A stretch of 12,644 nucleotides of DNA from assembly GCA_041670885.1 (NCBI GenBank), contig JBAXYJ010000063.1, positions 1 through 12,644 on the forward strand, written 5' to 3'. The notes below the pieces were generated by a model. It worked only from the letters and a program-made list of their open reading frames with translations. It did not search any database and was not told where the DNA came from. The stretch comes from JAJBWD01 sp041670885. GTDB lineage: Bacteria; Bacillota; Clostridia; Clostridiales; Clostridiaceae. This document shows, in pieces, positions 5,157-11,845 of this stretch (position 1 is the first letter of the stretch; every line of letters starts with the position of its first letter). The position numbers were made by a program, and so were the translations under genes.

Positions 5157-6758
5157 TTGTCTTATACAGCTCTTTATAGAGAGTGGAGACCCCAGAATTT
5201 TAACGACGTGGTTTCTCAAAAACATATTACTACTACTCTTAAAAATGAAGTTAAAGGAAATAAGATAACCCATGCTTATTTATTTTGCGGTACAAGAGGT
5301 ACAGGTAAAACCTCTACAGCTAAAATATTTGCAAAAGCAGTAAACTGCCTTCATCCTATAGATGGTGAACCCTGCAACAAATGTGAAAACTGCACTAAGA
5401 TAAATCAGGGTACATTTTTAGATGTTACTGAGCTGGATGCTGCTTCAAATAACGGAGTAGATAAAATAAGGGATATAATAGATGATGTTATTTATCCTCC
5501 AAGAGAGGGCAAATACAAGGTATACATAATGGATGAGGTTCATATGCTCTCCACAGGAGCAGTTAATGCCTTTCTTAAAACCTTAGAGGAGCCCCCCAGC
5601 TATGTAATATTTATTCTGGCAACCACAGATCCTCAAAAGCTGCCTGTTACAATTTTGTCCAGGTGCCAGAGATTTGACTTTAAGAGGATAAAAAGCAGCG
5701 AAATAGAAGCAAGGCTTAGAAGGATAGTAGATGAAAAGGGTGTTGAAGCTGATGACAGAAGCTTAATGTTAATATCAAGAATGGCAGATGGTGCCATGAG
5801 AGATGCTCTTTCCATACTTGATCAGGCAATTTCCATGGGAAATTCAAAGATAGATTATACTGATTTGCTTCAGATTCTGGGATTGGTTACAAATGAAAAT
5901 ATTAATAACCTTATGGACTTATTAATTGACAGAAATTTAGAGGGAGCACTAAAAGAAGTAGATAATATAATTTTCTCGGGAAAAGACGTAAATGTAGTTA
6001 TTAAAGACCTTATTTCCCAGTTTAGAAACCTTTTAATGACAAAGATAACTCAAAATCCGGAGCAGGTAATAGATGCCTCCTTAGAGGATATTGAGGCTCT
6101 TAAAAAGCGGGGCGAAAGAATAAGAGTTGAAGAGATAATGAGAGACATACGCATTCTTGAAGACTCGCTGAGCCAGGCAAAGTGGAGTACCCAGAGCAGA
6201 ATATATCTGGAACTTTCTATCATGAAGCTCTGCAAGATAGAATATGATACATCGAAGGAAACAATAATAAACAGGCTTAATCAGCTTCAGGAAATGATTA
6301 AATCAGGCTCCTTTAAAGTTACCCCGGGTAAAAATGAAGAACCTAAAAAAGAAAAGAAAGAATCAGTTAAAATTGTAGAAAAAAAGGAAGAGCCCAAGGA
6401 AATAATACAGGAAAATACCGAATCATCTGTTACCTTTGAAAAGGCTGAAAGTATTTTCCCGGATATATTAGAAACTCTTAAAATCAAAAAACTTATGATA
6501 ATATATGCTTCATTAGTTACCGGTGAAGTTTCCGGTTGCAAAAATGGTGAAATTACAATAAAATATCCTAAGGAATATTCTTTTAATAAGGGAAGGCTTG
6601 AGAAGGAAGAATACAGAGTCAAGGTGGAGGAAATTTTCTCAGAAGCACTTAAAGAAAAAGTTAGAATAAAATATATTGTGGAAGAGGAAATCAAAAAAGA
6701 CAACGAGGAAAAGCTTAAGGAATATTTCGGAGACACTTTAGAAGTTTTTGATGATTGA
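5157..6758 (+). CDS. dnaX: DNA polymerase III subunit gamma/tau
   Basis: The clamp-loader ATPase subunit that loads the beta clamp at primer-template junctions; 533 residues. The AAA+ domain shows Walker A G45-S53 (GTRGTGKTS), zinc-site cysteines C64, C73, C76 and C79, Walker B D126-E127, and sensor and arginine motifs (LATTDPQKLP, LSRCQRFDF). Domain III runs to about 370. A lysine/glutamate-rich linker follows at about 390-425, then a C-terminal tau-like region. The start is TTG 5157, giving MSYTALYREWRP, the standard N-terminus, with AGGTGG (5146-5151) five bases upstream; the in-frame GTG at 5148 lies within that ribosome site. The heptamer A AAA AAG at 6380-6386 is in the phase used for -1 frameshifting in E. 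coli dnaX. Confidence 0.96.
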   Translation: MSYTALYREWRPQNFNDVVSQKHITTTLKNEVKGNKITHAYLFCGTRGTGKTSTAKIFAKAVNCLHPIDGEPCNKCENCTKINQGTFLDVTELDAASNNGVDKIRDIIDDVIYPPREGKYKVYIMDEVHMLSTGAVNAFLKTLEEPPSYVIFILATTDPQKLPVTILSRCQRFDFKRIKSSEIEARLRRIVDEKGVEADDRSLMLISRMADGAMRDALSILDQAISMGNSKIDYTDLLQILGLVTNENINNLMDLLIDRNLEGALKEVDNIIFSGKDVNVVIKDLISQFRNLLMTKITQNPEQVIDASLEDIEALKKRGERIRVEEIMRDIRILEDSLSQAKWSTQSRIYLELSIMKLCKIEYDTSKETIINRLNQLQEMIKSGSFKVTPGKNEEPKKEKKESVKIVEKKEEPKEIIQENTESSVTFEKAESIFPDILETLKIKKLMIIYASLVTGEVSGCKNGEITIKYPKEYSFNKGRLEKEEYRVKVEEIFSEALKEKVRIKYIVEEEIKKDNEEKLKEYFGDTLEVFDD

Positions 6759-6783
6759 TTAATATTTTAAGGAGGAAGAAAAT

Positions 6784-7125
6784 ATGGCAAAAGGCGGTTT
6801 CCCGGGTTTAGGCGGTGGGAATATGAATAATCTATTAAAGCAGGCGCAGTTGATGCAGAAGAAGATGCAGGATATGCAGGAGGAGCTGGAGAAAAAGCAA
6901 TTTACAGCAACCAGCGGCGGCGGAGTAGTTGAAGCTGTTTCTAATGGAAAAAAGGAGCTTCTGAGCATAAAAATAAAGCCTGAAGCAGTAGATCCGGAGG
7001 ATGTTGAAATGTTGGAGGATCTTATACTTTCTGCAGTAAACGAAGCATTTAAAAAGGCAGAGGCTGAAACAGCAGATGAAATGAAAAAGATAACTGGCGG
7101 TATGAGTATGCCAGGTATGTTTTAA
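6784..7125 (+). CDS. ebfC: YbaB/EbfC nucleoid-associated protein
   Basis: This 113-residue protein belongs to the YbaB/EbfC family of small dimeric DNA-binding nucleoid proteins (YaaK in B. subtilis). It has a glycine-rich N-terminus (GGFPGLGGGN), a long helix with methionine and glutamine repeats (about residues 14-40), a beta region (FTATSGGGVVEAVSNG) and a C-terminal helix ending in a Gly/Met-rich tail, GGMSMPGMF. AAGGAGGAAG precedes the ATG. It sits 25 bp after dnaX and 15 bp before recR, the usual operon order, and is presumably co-transcribed with both. Confidence 0.93.
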   Translation: MAKGGFPGLGGGNMNNLLKQAQLMQKKMQDMQEELEKKQFTATSGGGVVEAVSNGKKELLSIKIKPEAVDPEDVEMLEDLILSAVNEAFKKAEAETADEMKKITGGMSMPGMF

Positions 7126-7140
7126 CTGAGGTGAAATAAT

Positions 7141-7737
7141 TTGGAATTTTATCCTTTGGCTATAGAAAAATTAATAGAAGAATTTGCAAAGCTTCCGGGT
7201 ATAGGCTACAAGACAGCTCAAAGACTTACACTATATACATTAAATCTGCCAAAGGAAGAGGTAGAGGGGTTTGCCGGGGCACTTATAAAGGCTAGGGGAA
7301 CTATAAAATACTGCTCTGTATGCGGTAATTACACAGACACAGATCCCTGTGCCATATGCAGCAACCCAAATCGTGATAGGAGTATTGTCTGCGTTGTAGA
7401 GGAACCAAAGGATGTTTATGTAATGGAAAAGGTAAAGGAATATAATGGAACTTACCATGTTCTTCATGGAAACATTTCTCCAATGACTGGAAGAGGACCT
7501 GATGATATTAATCTTAAAGGTCTTGTAAAGAGGATGAACGGCGAAGTAAAAGAGGTAATAGTTGCTACAAATTCTACAGTTGAAGGGGAAGCAACCTCTA
7601 TGTACATTTCAAAAATATTAAAACCCCTGGGAGTTAAAGTTACCAGAATAGCACACGGACTGCCTGTGGGTGGAGATTTAGAGTATGCAGATGAGGTAAC
7701 AATCCTTAAAGCCCTTGAGGGAAGAAAAGAAATTTAA
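7141..7737 (+). CDS. recR: Recombination mediator RecR
   Basis: RecR acts with RecO (and RecF) to load RecA on SSB-coated single-stranded DNA; 198 residues, the family's normal length. The N-terminal helix-hairpin-helix contains LPGIGYKTAQRL. The zinc finger uses C58, C61, C70 and C73. The Toprim core follows (IVCVVEEPKDVYVME) with a C-terminal segment IAHGLPVGGDLEYADE. The start is TTG 7141, with GAGGTGA (7128-7134) at six bases; no nearer ATG or GTG would preserve the N-terminus. The 15-bp gap to ebfC supports co-transcription. Confidence 0.96.
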   Translation: MEFYPLAIEKLIEEFAKLPGIGYKTAQRLTLYTLNLPKEEVEGFAGALIKARGTIKYCSVCGNYTDTDPCAICSNPNRDRSIVCVVEEPKDVYVMEKVKEYNGTYHVLHGNISPMTGRGPDDINLKGLVKRMNGEVKEVIVATNSTVEGEATSMYISKILKPLGVKVTRIAHGLPVGGDLEYADEVTILKALEGRKEI

Positions 7738-7753
7738 GATAAATGTATAAAAA

Positions 7754-7802
7754 TCCCATTTTGTGTCAACAATTTAAATGATTCAAAATGGGAGGTTTTT
7801 TT
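7754..7802 (+). terminator. Terminator-like hairpin overlapping the yaaL ribosome site
   Basis: TCCCATTTTG (7754-7763) pairs exactly with CAAAATGGGA (7784-7793) around a 20-nt loop, followed by GG and seven T (7796-7802) that abut the yaaL ATG. The 3' arm contains the GGGAGG ribosome site (7790-7795). The structure could therefore terminate recR transcription, mask yaaL translation, or do both. Confidence 0.6.
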
Positions 7803-8048
7803 ATGAATCTAATGAATTTATTTAGTAAAAAAGTAAAGATGACTAAAGAAGAGATAATAGAAAGAGAAGAAATCCTGCTGGCCATAAAAAATGCAGCAGA
7901 AGAAATCAGGTATGCTTCTGAGTATATTAATTATGTTAAAGAACCAAAGCTTTTAGACTATGCTATTTATAATGAAAATGCTGTAAGGTGCAAGTATGAG
8001 TATCTTATTAAGCTGGCAAAGGAAAAAGGAATTGAAAATTGGGCGTGA
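7803..8048 (+). CDS. yaaL: YaaL-like DUF2508 protein
   Basis: This small charged protein of 81 residues has two predicted helices: one near residues 13-42 (KEEIIEREEILLAIKNAAEEI) and one in the C-terminal half (YAIYNENAVRCKYEYLIKLAKEKGIENWA). The composition and the position between recR and bofA match the DUF2508/YaaL family, whose molecular function is not established. ATG 7803 is chosen because GGGAGG (7790-7795) lies seven bases upstream; the in-frame ATG at 7788 overlaps that site. Its ribosome site is embedded in a terminator-like hairpin, so expression may be uncoupled from recR. Confidence 0.85.
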   Translation: MNLMNLFSKKVKMTKEEIIEREEILLAIKNAAEEIRYASEYINYVKEPKLLDYAIYNENAVRCKYEYLIKLAKEKGIENWA

Positions 8049-8063
8049 AATTTCTTCATATAC

Positions 8064-8072
8064 TGTTATAAT
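8064..8072 (+). promoter_or_regulatory. Candidate extended -10 for bofA
   Basis: TGT TATAAT forms an extended -10 about 30 bp before the bofA start. CATATACT (8057-8064) also fits the sigma-E -10 pattern CATANNNT, but no matching sigma-E -35 was found. The assignment is tentative. Confidence 0.28.
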
Positions 8073-8103
8073 TAGAATATAATTATTTCAGGAGGGGATT
8101 ATT

Positions 8104-8364
8104 ATGGGTCCAGAAGTTATATTAACCTTTATAATAGCAATAGCTGTTTTATTTTTAATAGGAAAGTTTTTAGCTTTTCCTCTTAAGATTTTAGGGAAGC
8201 TTGTACTTAACGGGATTCTTGGAGCAGTTTTACTTTTTATTGTTAATTTCATTGGGGGGTTTTTCAATTTTTCTATTGGAATTAACATATATACAGCTTT
8301 AATTGCCGGTTTTTTTGGGATTCCAGGTGTAATATTTTTGATATTCTTTAAATTTATTATTTAA
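8104..8364 (+). CDS. bofA: Pro-sigma-K processing inhibitor BofA
   Basis: BofA is a mother-cell membrane protein that, with SpoIVFA, holds the SpoIVFB intramembrane protease inactive until late sporulation in Bacillus; most clostridia keep BofA with a variable partner set. The protein has 86 residues, nearly the family length. It has an N-terminal membrane segment (about 3-24), a central hydrophobic region (about 33-55) and the conserved-looking C-terminal stretch NIYTALIAGFFGIPGVIFLI. GGAGGGG (8091-8097) precedes the ATG. Its position after recR and yaaL is diagnostic, and a strong terminator follows. It indicates an endospore-forming host. Confidence 0.93.
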   Translation: MGPEVILTFIIAIAVLFLIGKFLAFPLKILGKLVLNGILGAVLLFIVNFIGGFFNFSIGINIYTALIAGFFGIPGVIFLIFFKFII

Positions 8365-8395
8365 AGAAATTGCATAATAACCTTATATGATACAG

Positions 8396-8428
8396 CTGCC
8401 TGTTTTGAAAAGATGGGCAGTTTTTTTT
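8396..8428 (+). terminator. Terminator after bofA
   Basis: CTGCC (8396-8400) pairs with GGCAG (8416-8420), extendable by a T-G wobble, followed by eight T. It closes the dnaX-bofA cluster. Confidence 0.88.
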
Positions 8429-8456
8429 ATCTTCTAAAAATTTTTTTATTTGCCTA

Positions 8457-8485
8457 TTGACAAATAAAGCCAACAGTAATATATT
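8457..8485 (+). promoter_or_regulatory. Promoter of the GntR/ABC operon
   Basis: A perfect TTGACA (8457-8462), an exact 17-bp spacer and TATATT (8480-8485). Start of transcription is expected near 8492, inside the operator repeats, which is ideal for repression by the encoded regulator. Confidence 0.85.
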
Positions 8486-8489
8486 ATAA

Positions 8490-8520
8490 GTGTACTAAAC
8501 AAACTAATACACTTAGTACA
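8490..8520. promoter_or_regulatory. Probable operator of the YtrA-type regulator
   Basis: TGTACTAA (8491-8498) and TTAGTACA (8513-8520) are perfect inverted repeats. A nested pair GTGTACTA (8490-8497) and TAATACAC (8505-8512) matches at all but one position. The half-site GTGTAnTA thus recurs in overlapping dyads immediately after the -10 box. YtrA-type GntR proteins typically bind such dyads in their own promoters. Confidence 0.65.
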
Positions 8521-8548
8521 ATGAATACACACAGTAGGAGGTGGAAGT

Positions 8549-8947
8549 TTGATTAATATCGATAGCAGAAGCTCTACGCCAATATATCAGCAAATAATCG
8601 ATGGAATGAAAGAAAATATTCTAAAAGGAATATTGAAACCGGGCGATAAGCTTCCTTCTGTTAGAGAATTGTCTGCCCTTATCACTGCGAACCCAAATAC
8701 GGTAAGCAGAGCCTATATGGAGCTGGAGAGGCAAAATGTTATAGAAACGCTGCGGGGAAGAGGGACCTATGTATCAGCCCTTTACCAGCCCAGAATGGAG
8801 GAAGAGAGGATGAACGCTCTTAAAGATAATCTGAAGAAGATAATAATTGAGGCCCATTATTTGGGATTATCAAAGGAAGATATAATAAATTTAATGGAAA
8901 GCAGCTATTACTTTGATGAAGGCAAAGAAAATGATGAAAAGAGGTGA
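8549..8947 (+). CDS. GntR-family (YtrA subfamily) repressor
   Basis: A transcriptional regulator of 132 residues. The N-terminal winged helix-turn-helix (about residues 8-78) shows PIYQQIIDGMKENILKG, KLPSVRELSA, NPNTVSRAYMELE and GRGTYV, all typical of GntR. The tail of about 50 residues is helical and far too small for a FadR/HutC effector domain, which defines the YtrA type. Such regulators usually control a linked ABC transporter and respond to cell-envelope-active compounds. The start is TTG 8549, with AGGAGGTG (8536-8543) five bases upstream. Its stop precedes the ATPase gene by four bases. The operator repeats in its own promoter suggest negative autoregulation of the whole operon. Confidence 0.9.
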   Translation: MINIDSRSSTPIYQQIIDGMKENILKGILKPGDKLPSVRELSALITANPNTVSRAYMELERQNVIETLRGRGTYVSALYQPRMEEERMNALKDNLKKIIIEAHYLGLSKEDIINLMESSYYFDEGKENDEKR

Positions 8948-8951
8948 TAAT

Positions 8952-9836
8952 TTGATTAGTGTGATAAATGCAAACAAAGCATATCAATATAAAAAGGCTT
9001 TAAACGGTGTAAATCTAGAAGTAGAAGAAGGAAGTATATTTGGTCTTATAGGCCCAAACGGTGCAGGAAAAACCACACTTATTAAATGTATTTTAGATAT
9101 ATATAAACTGGACTCAGGTGAGATAAAAATAGGCGGTAAAAATATCAAAAATAACCCGGAGGCAAAAGCTCTGATTGGGTATGTGGCAGATGAAAACAGG
9201 TATTTTAATACATTTAAGATTGATGAAATGATAAAGCTTTACAAAATGACATATAAAAACTTTGATATGGATAGATTTAATGAACTAAACAGAATATTTA
9301 AGCTGCCGGATGACAGATCTATCGGAAGGCTATCTAAAGGAATGAAAATGAGGCTTTCATTAATGCTTAATTTAAGCATAAGACCTAAAATTCTTGTTAT
9401 GGATGAGCCTACCTCAGGACTAGACCCGATAGCCAGAAAAAACCTGATTCAGATACTTTTAGATGAGGTAGCAGAGAGAAAAACCACCATATTAATATCA
9501 TCTCATAACTTAGGTGAGCTGGAGAGAATCTGTGATACTGTAGCCATAATGAATGAGGGTGAAATAAAGTACAGAGATTCCTTGGAGAATATGAAAACCT
9601 CCATGAAGAAAATTCAGATAGCATTTAATGAAGAGCCAAAGCTAAAAATTGAAGAAATGAAAGAGTTCAGGTCTGTAGAGAGGATAGGAAGAGTATACAC
9701 AGTTTTGACTAAAGATTTCAATAATCAGCTTATAAGTAAATTAGAAAAAGAAGGAATGGTATTTTATCAGGAAATAAATCTCACATTAGAGGATATATTT
9801 ATGTGCTGTATTGAAAAGGGAACGGGGGTGATGTGA
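8952..9836 (+). CDS. ABC transporter ATPase (first of two)
   Basis: The nucleotide-binding subunit of an ABC-2 type transporter, 294 residues. Visible motifs are Walker A G34-T42 (GPNGAGKTT), signature LSKGM at 127-131, Walker B ending at D151-E152, D-loop SGLDP and the switch histidine H185. The usual Q-loop glutamine region reads YVADENRYF, without an obvious Q. The C-terminal 80 residues follow the layout of YtrB/BcrA-like exporters. The start is TTG 8952, with GAGGTG (8941-8946) five bases upstream; the in-frame ATGs from 8913 lie within gntR and lack a ribosome site. The last stop base is the first base of the following permease ATG (TGATG), so the pair is translationally coupled. Confidence 0.93.
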   Translation: MISVINANKAYQYKKALNGVNLEVEEGSIFGLIGPNGAGKTTLIKCILDIYKLDSGEIKIGGKNIKNNPEAKALIGYVADENRYFNTFKIDEMIKLYKMTYKNFDMDRFNELNRIFKLPDDRSIGRLSKGMKMRLSLMLNLSIRPKILVMDEPTSGLDPIARKNLIQILLDEVAERKTTILISSHNLGELERICDTVAIMNEGEIKYRDSLENMKTSMKKIQIAFNEEPKLKIEEMKEFRSVERIGRVYTVLTKDFNNQLISKLEKEGMVFYQEINLTLEDIFMCCIEKGTGVM

Positions 9837-10921
9837 TGAAATATTTCAGCAAGGGAATATTCTATAAAGAATTTAAGATGGCAAAATGGTTTTTATTTAT
9901 TCTTACAGGAGAGCTGTTGTACCTTTTTAATCTGTCGTTTATGAATGATATTCGTATTATAAAAGATGCGGTAAAGAAAGGGAATTTCAATTATGACAGC
10001 TATGAATATGCCTTTAATTTACTGTTTAGAAATACAGATACAAGTCAGCTTCTGTTTATAATATCAATTATATTATTCGCCAGTATCATGGTAGGAAATG
10101 ATTTTGTTAACAAGAAGTATGAGCTGATAGCTGCACTTCCCTATAAGAGGGAAGAAGTAATAATTACTAAATATGTAGTAACAGTAATAATTACAGTTAT
10201 TTCATTTACTATATCCTTTATTGCTGTATTAATTGCATTTAAAAACAATCAGACTCTGTTATCCTGCTATTTAAGTTATGGCTTTTTATATGAATTTTAC
10301 TTTATAAATCTGCTTATTTATGTATTTATAGTAACTTTTACTATGTTAATTCAGACTCTATGCGGGAAAAACATTTTGGGAGGAATTTTTTCAGGAATAT
10401 TTTTAATCCTGCCTCTTGGACTTTCAGCTTTATTAGAGGAAGTATTCAGGACAATATTCTTCATAAAAATGAGACTTGGAAATTATGATTTTCTTACAAG
10501 TATATACAATAAGATAACAAGTATTGCTTATTATATATCACCTATAGCATATGGAACAGATTATCAATATCAATTAAGTTATGGAATCAGGGTGATAATT
10601 CTTATTGCATGTATTTCACTTTTAATTTATCCGCTGATAATAAGCTTTAAAATACTTCCCTTTGAAAGATGCGGATATATTTCAATATACAGCCTGGGAG
10701 ATATTATTTTAAAAATTGGAATCAGCTTTTGTACCGGGCTTCTGGCAGCAGCTGTATTAGAGGCAAATTTGACAGGTGTGTTTGGTTTATATGAAATTGA
10801 TATAAGTCTGGTACAGCAATATGTAAACTACACCATATTTTATTCTGCTTTATGTTTCATAGGTGTAGGAATATTCACTTATTTTATTACCAATAAAATT
10901 ATCAAACTTAGTAAGTCTTAA
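9836..10921 (+). CDS. ABC-2 type permease (first of two)
   Basis: A membrane subunit of 361 residues with about eight hydrophobic segments, near 15-33, 75-95, 112-134, 150-172, 176-197, 246-267, 285-305 and 325-348. The segment NDFVNKKYELIAALPYKREEV after the second helix is the amphipathic, cytoplasmic coupling-type region expected in ABC-2 permeases. ATG 9836 is preferred because GGGGGTG (9824-9830) is five bases away; GTG 9833 would be only two bases away. It presumably pairs with the ATPase just upstream. The substrate cannot be inferred from sequence; lipid-II-binding antibiotics or their effects are a family-based guess. Confidence 0.85.
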   Translation: MKYFSKGIFYKEFKMAKWFLFILTGELLYLFNLSFMNDIRIIKDAVKKGNFNYDSYEYAFNLLFRNTDTSQLLFIISIILFASIMVGNDFVNKKYELIAALPYKREEVIITKYVVTVIITVISFTISFIAVLIAFKNNQTLLSCYLSYGFLYEFYFINLLIYVFIVTFTMLIQTLCGKNILGGIFSGIFLILPLGLSALLEEVFRTIFFIKMRLGNYDFLTSIYNKITSIAYYISPIAYGTDYQYQLSYGIRVIILIACISLLIYPLIISFKILPFERCGYISIYSLGDIILKIGISFCTGLLAAAVLEANLTGVFGLYEIDISLVQQYVNYTIFYSALCFIGVGIFTYFITNKIIKLSKS

Positions 10922-10936
10922 GAAAGGGGATATAAA

Positions 10937-11845
10937 ATGAAGACGTTAGAAGTAAAAGATGTAAAGAAACGACTTGGAAAAAGAGAAATAATAAAGGGAA
11001 TTACATTTTCAGTAGAGGAGGGCGAAGTATTTGGATTTATAGGTCCAAATGGAGCTGGTAAAACTACAACCATCAGAATGCTGGTTGGCTTAATTTCTCA
11101 AAATTCAGGGGAAATTAAAATAATGGGACATGACATTCATATGGAAAGAGAAAAGGCACTTTCTTATGTAGGAGCAGTTGTAGAAAATCCGGAGCTTTAT
11201 AAATATTTAAGCGGATGGGAAAACCTGATGCAGATAGCAAGAATAAGAAATATTGATAAGGAATATGTTCAGCAGATAGTTGATCTAGTAGAACTTAAGG
11301 AAAGAATTAACGATAAGGTTAAAAAGTATTCTCTTGGAATGAAACAAAGGCTTGGCCTGGCAGCTTCCCTTATATCAAAGCCAAAGCTTTTGATATTAGA
11401 TGAACCAACAAACGGACTTGACCCAACAGGAATAATGGACTTTAGAGAGATAGTAAGAAAGGCAGCAAAAGGAACAGGAACAGCGGTATTTATATCATCT
11501 CATATATTGAGTGAAATTGAACAGGTCTGCGACAAGGTTGCTTTTATAAACGGCGGTGTTATACAGTCTGAGGAATATTTAAATGGAGACAAGAAGGCAA
11601 ATAAGGAAGTTTATATACTTTCAACCTTTGATGATGAAAAGGCAAGAAAGGTATTAAACAAGCTGGAGTATGTTCAAAATATAATTTATAGAGATGGGAA
11701 ATTTATTCTTGATATAGACAGCGAAAATATTTCAGATATGATATTTAAGCTCTCTGAGGAGAAAATTCCTATAGAGGAAGCTTACAAAAAACAAAAGGAT
11801 TTAGAGGATAGATATTTAGAACTTGTTGAAGGAGGCAAAAGATAG
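10937..11845 (+). CDS. ABC transporter ATPase (second), BcrA-like
   Basis: The nucleotide-binding subunit of a second ABC-2 system, 302 residues. Walker A is G36-T44 (GPNGAGKTT), the signature YSLGM at 131-135 is followed by KQRLGLA, Walker B ends at D155-E156 with TNGLDPTG, and the switch histidine is H189. These, together with the region VGAVVENPELYKYLSGWENL, are typical of the bacitracin/lantibiotic export and immunity family (BcrA, LanF). AAAGGGG lies about eight bases before the ATG. It follows the first permease by 15 bp and overlaps the second permease start by one base, so it is coupled to that partner rather than to the first one. Confidence 0.93.
   Translation: MKTLEVKDVKKRLGKREIIKGITFSVEEGEVFGFIGPNGAGKTTTIRMLVGLISQNSGEIKIMGHDIHMEREKALSYVGAVVENPELYKYLSGWENLMQIARIRNIDKEYVQQIVDLVELKERINDKVKKYSLGMKQRLGLAASLISKPKLLILDEPTNGLDPTGIMDFREIVRKAAKGTGTAVFISSHILSEIEQVCDKVAFINGGVIQSEEYLNGDKKANKEVYILSTFDDEKARKVLNKLEYVQNIIYRDGKFILDIDSENISDMIFKLSEEKIPIEEAYKKQKDLEDRYLELVEGGKR

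Noticed and set aside
6345..6351. First AAAAAAG heptamer in dnaX
   Set aside because: It is read as AAA AAA G, the wrong phase for -1 slippage.
6287..6736. 149-codon open frame on the minus strand within dnaX
   Set aside because: It is a shadow of the Lys/Glu-rich dnaX linker and C-terminus, with Ser/Phe-rich composition and no ribosome site; other antisense frames were dropped for the same reason.
8057..8064. Sigma-E promoter for bofA
   Set aside because: The -10 pattern fits, but no suitable -35 was found at the right distance.
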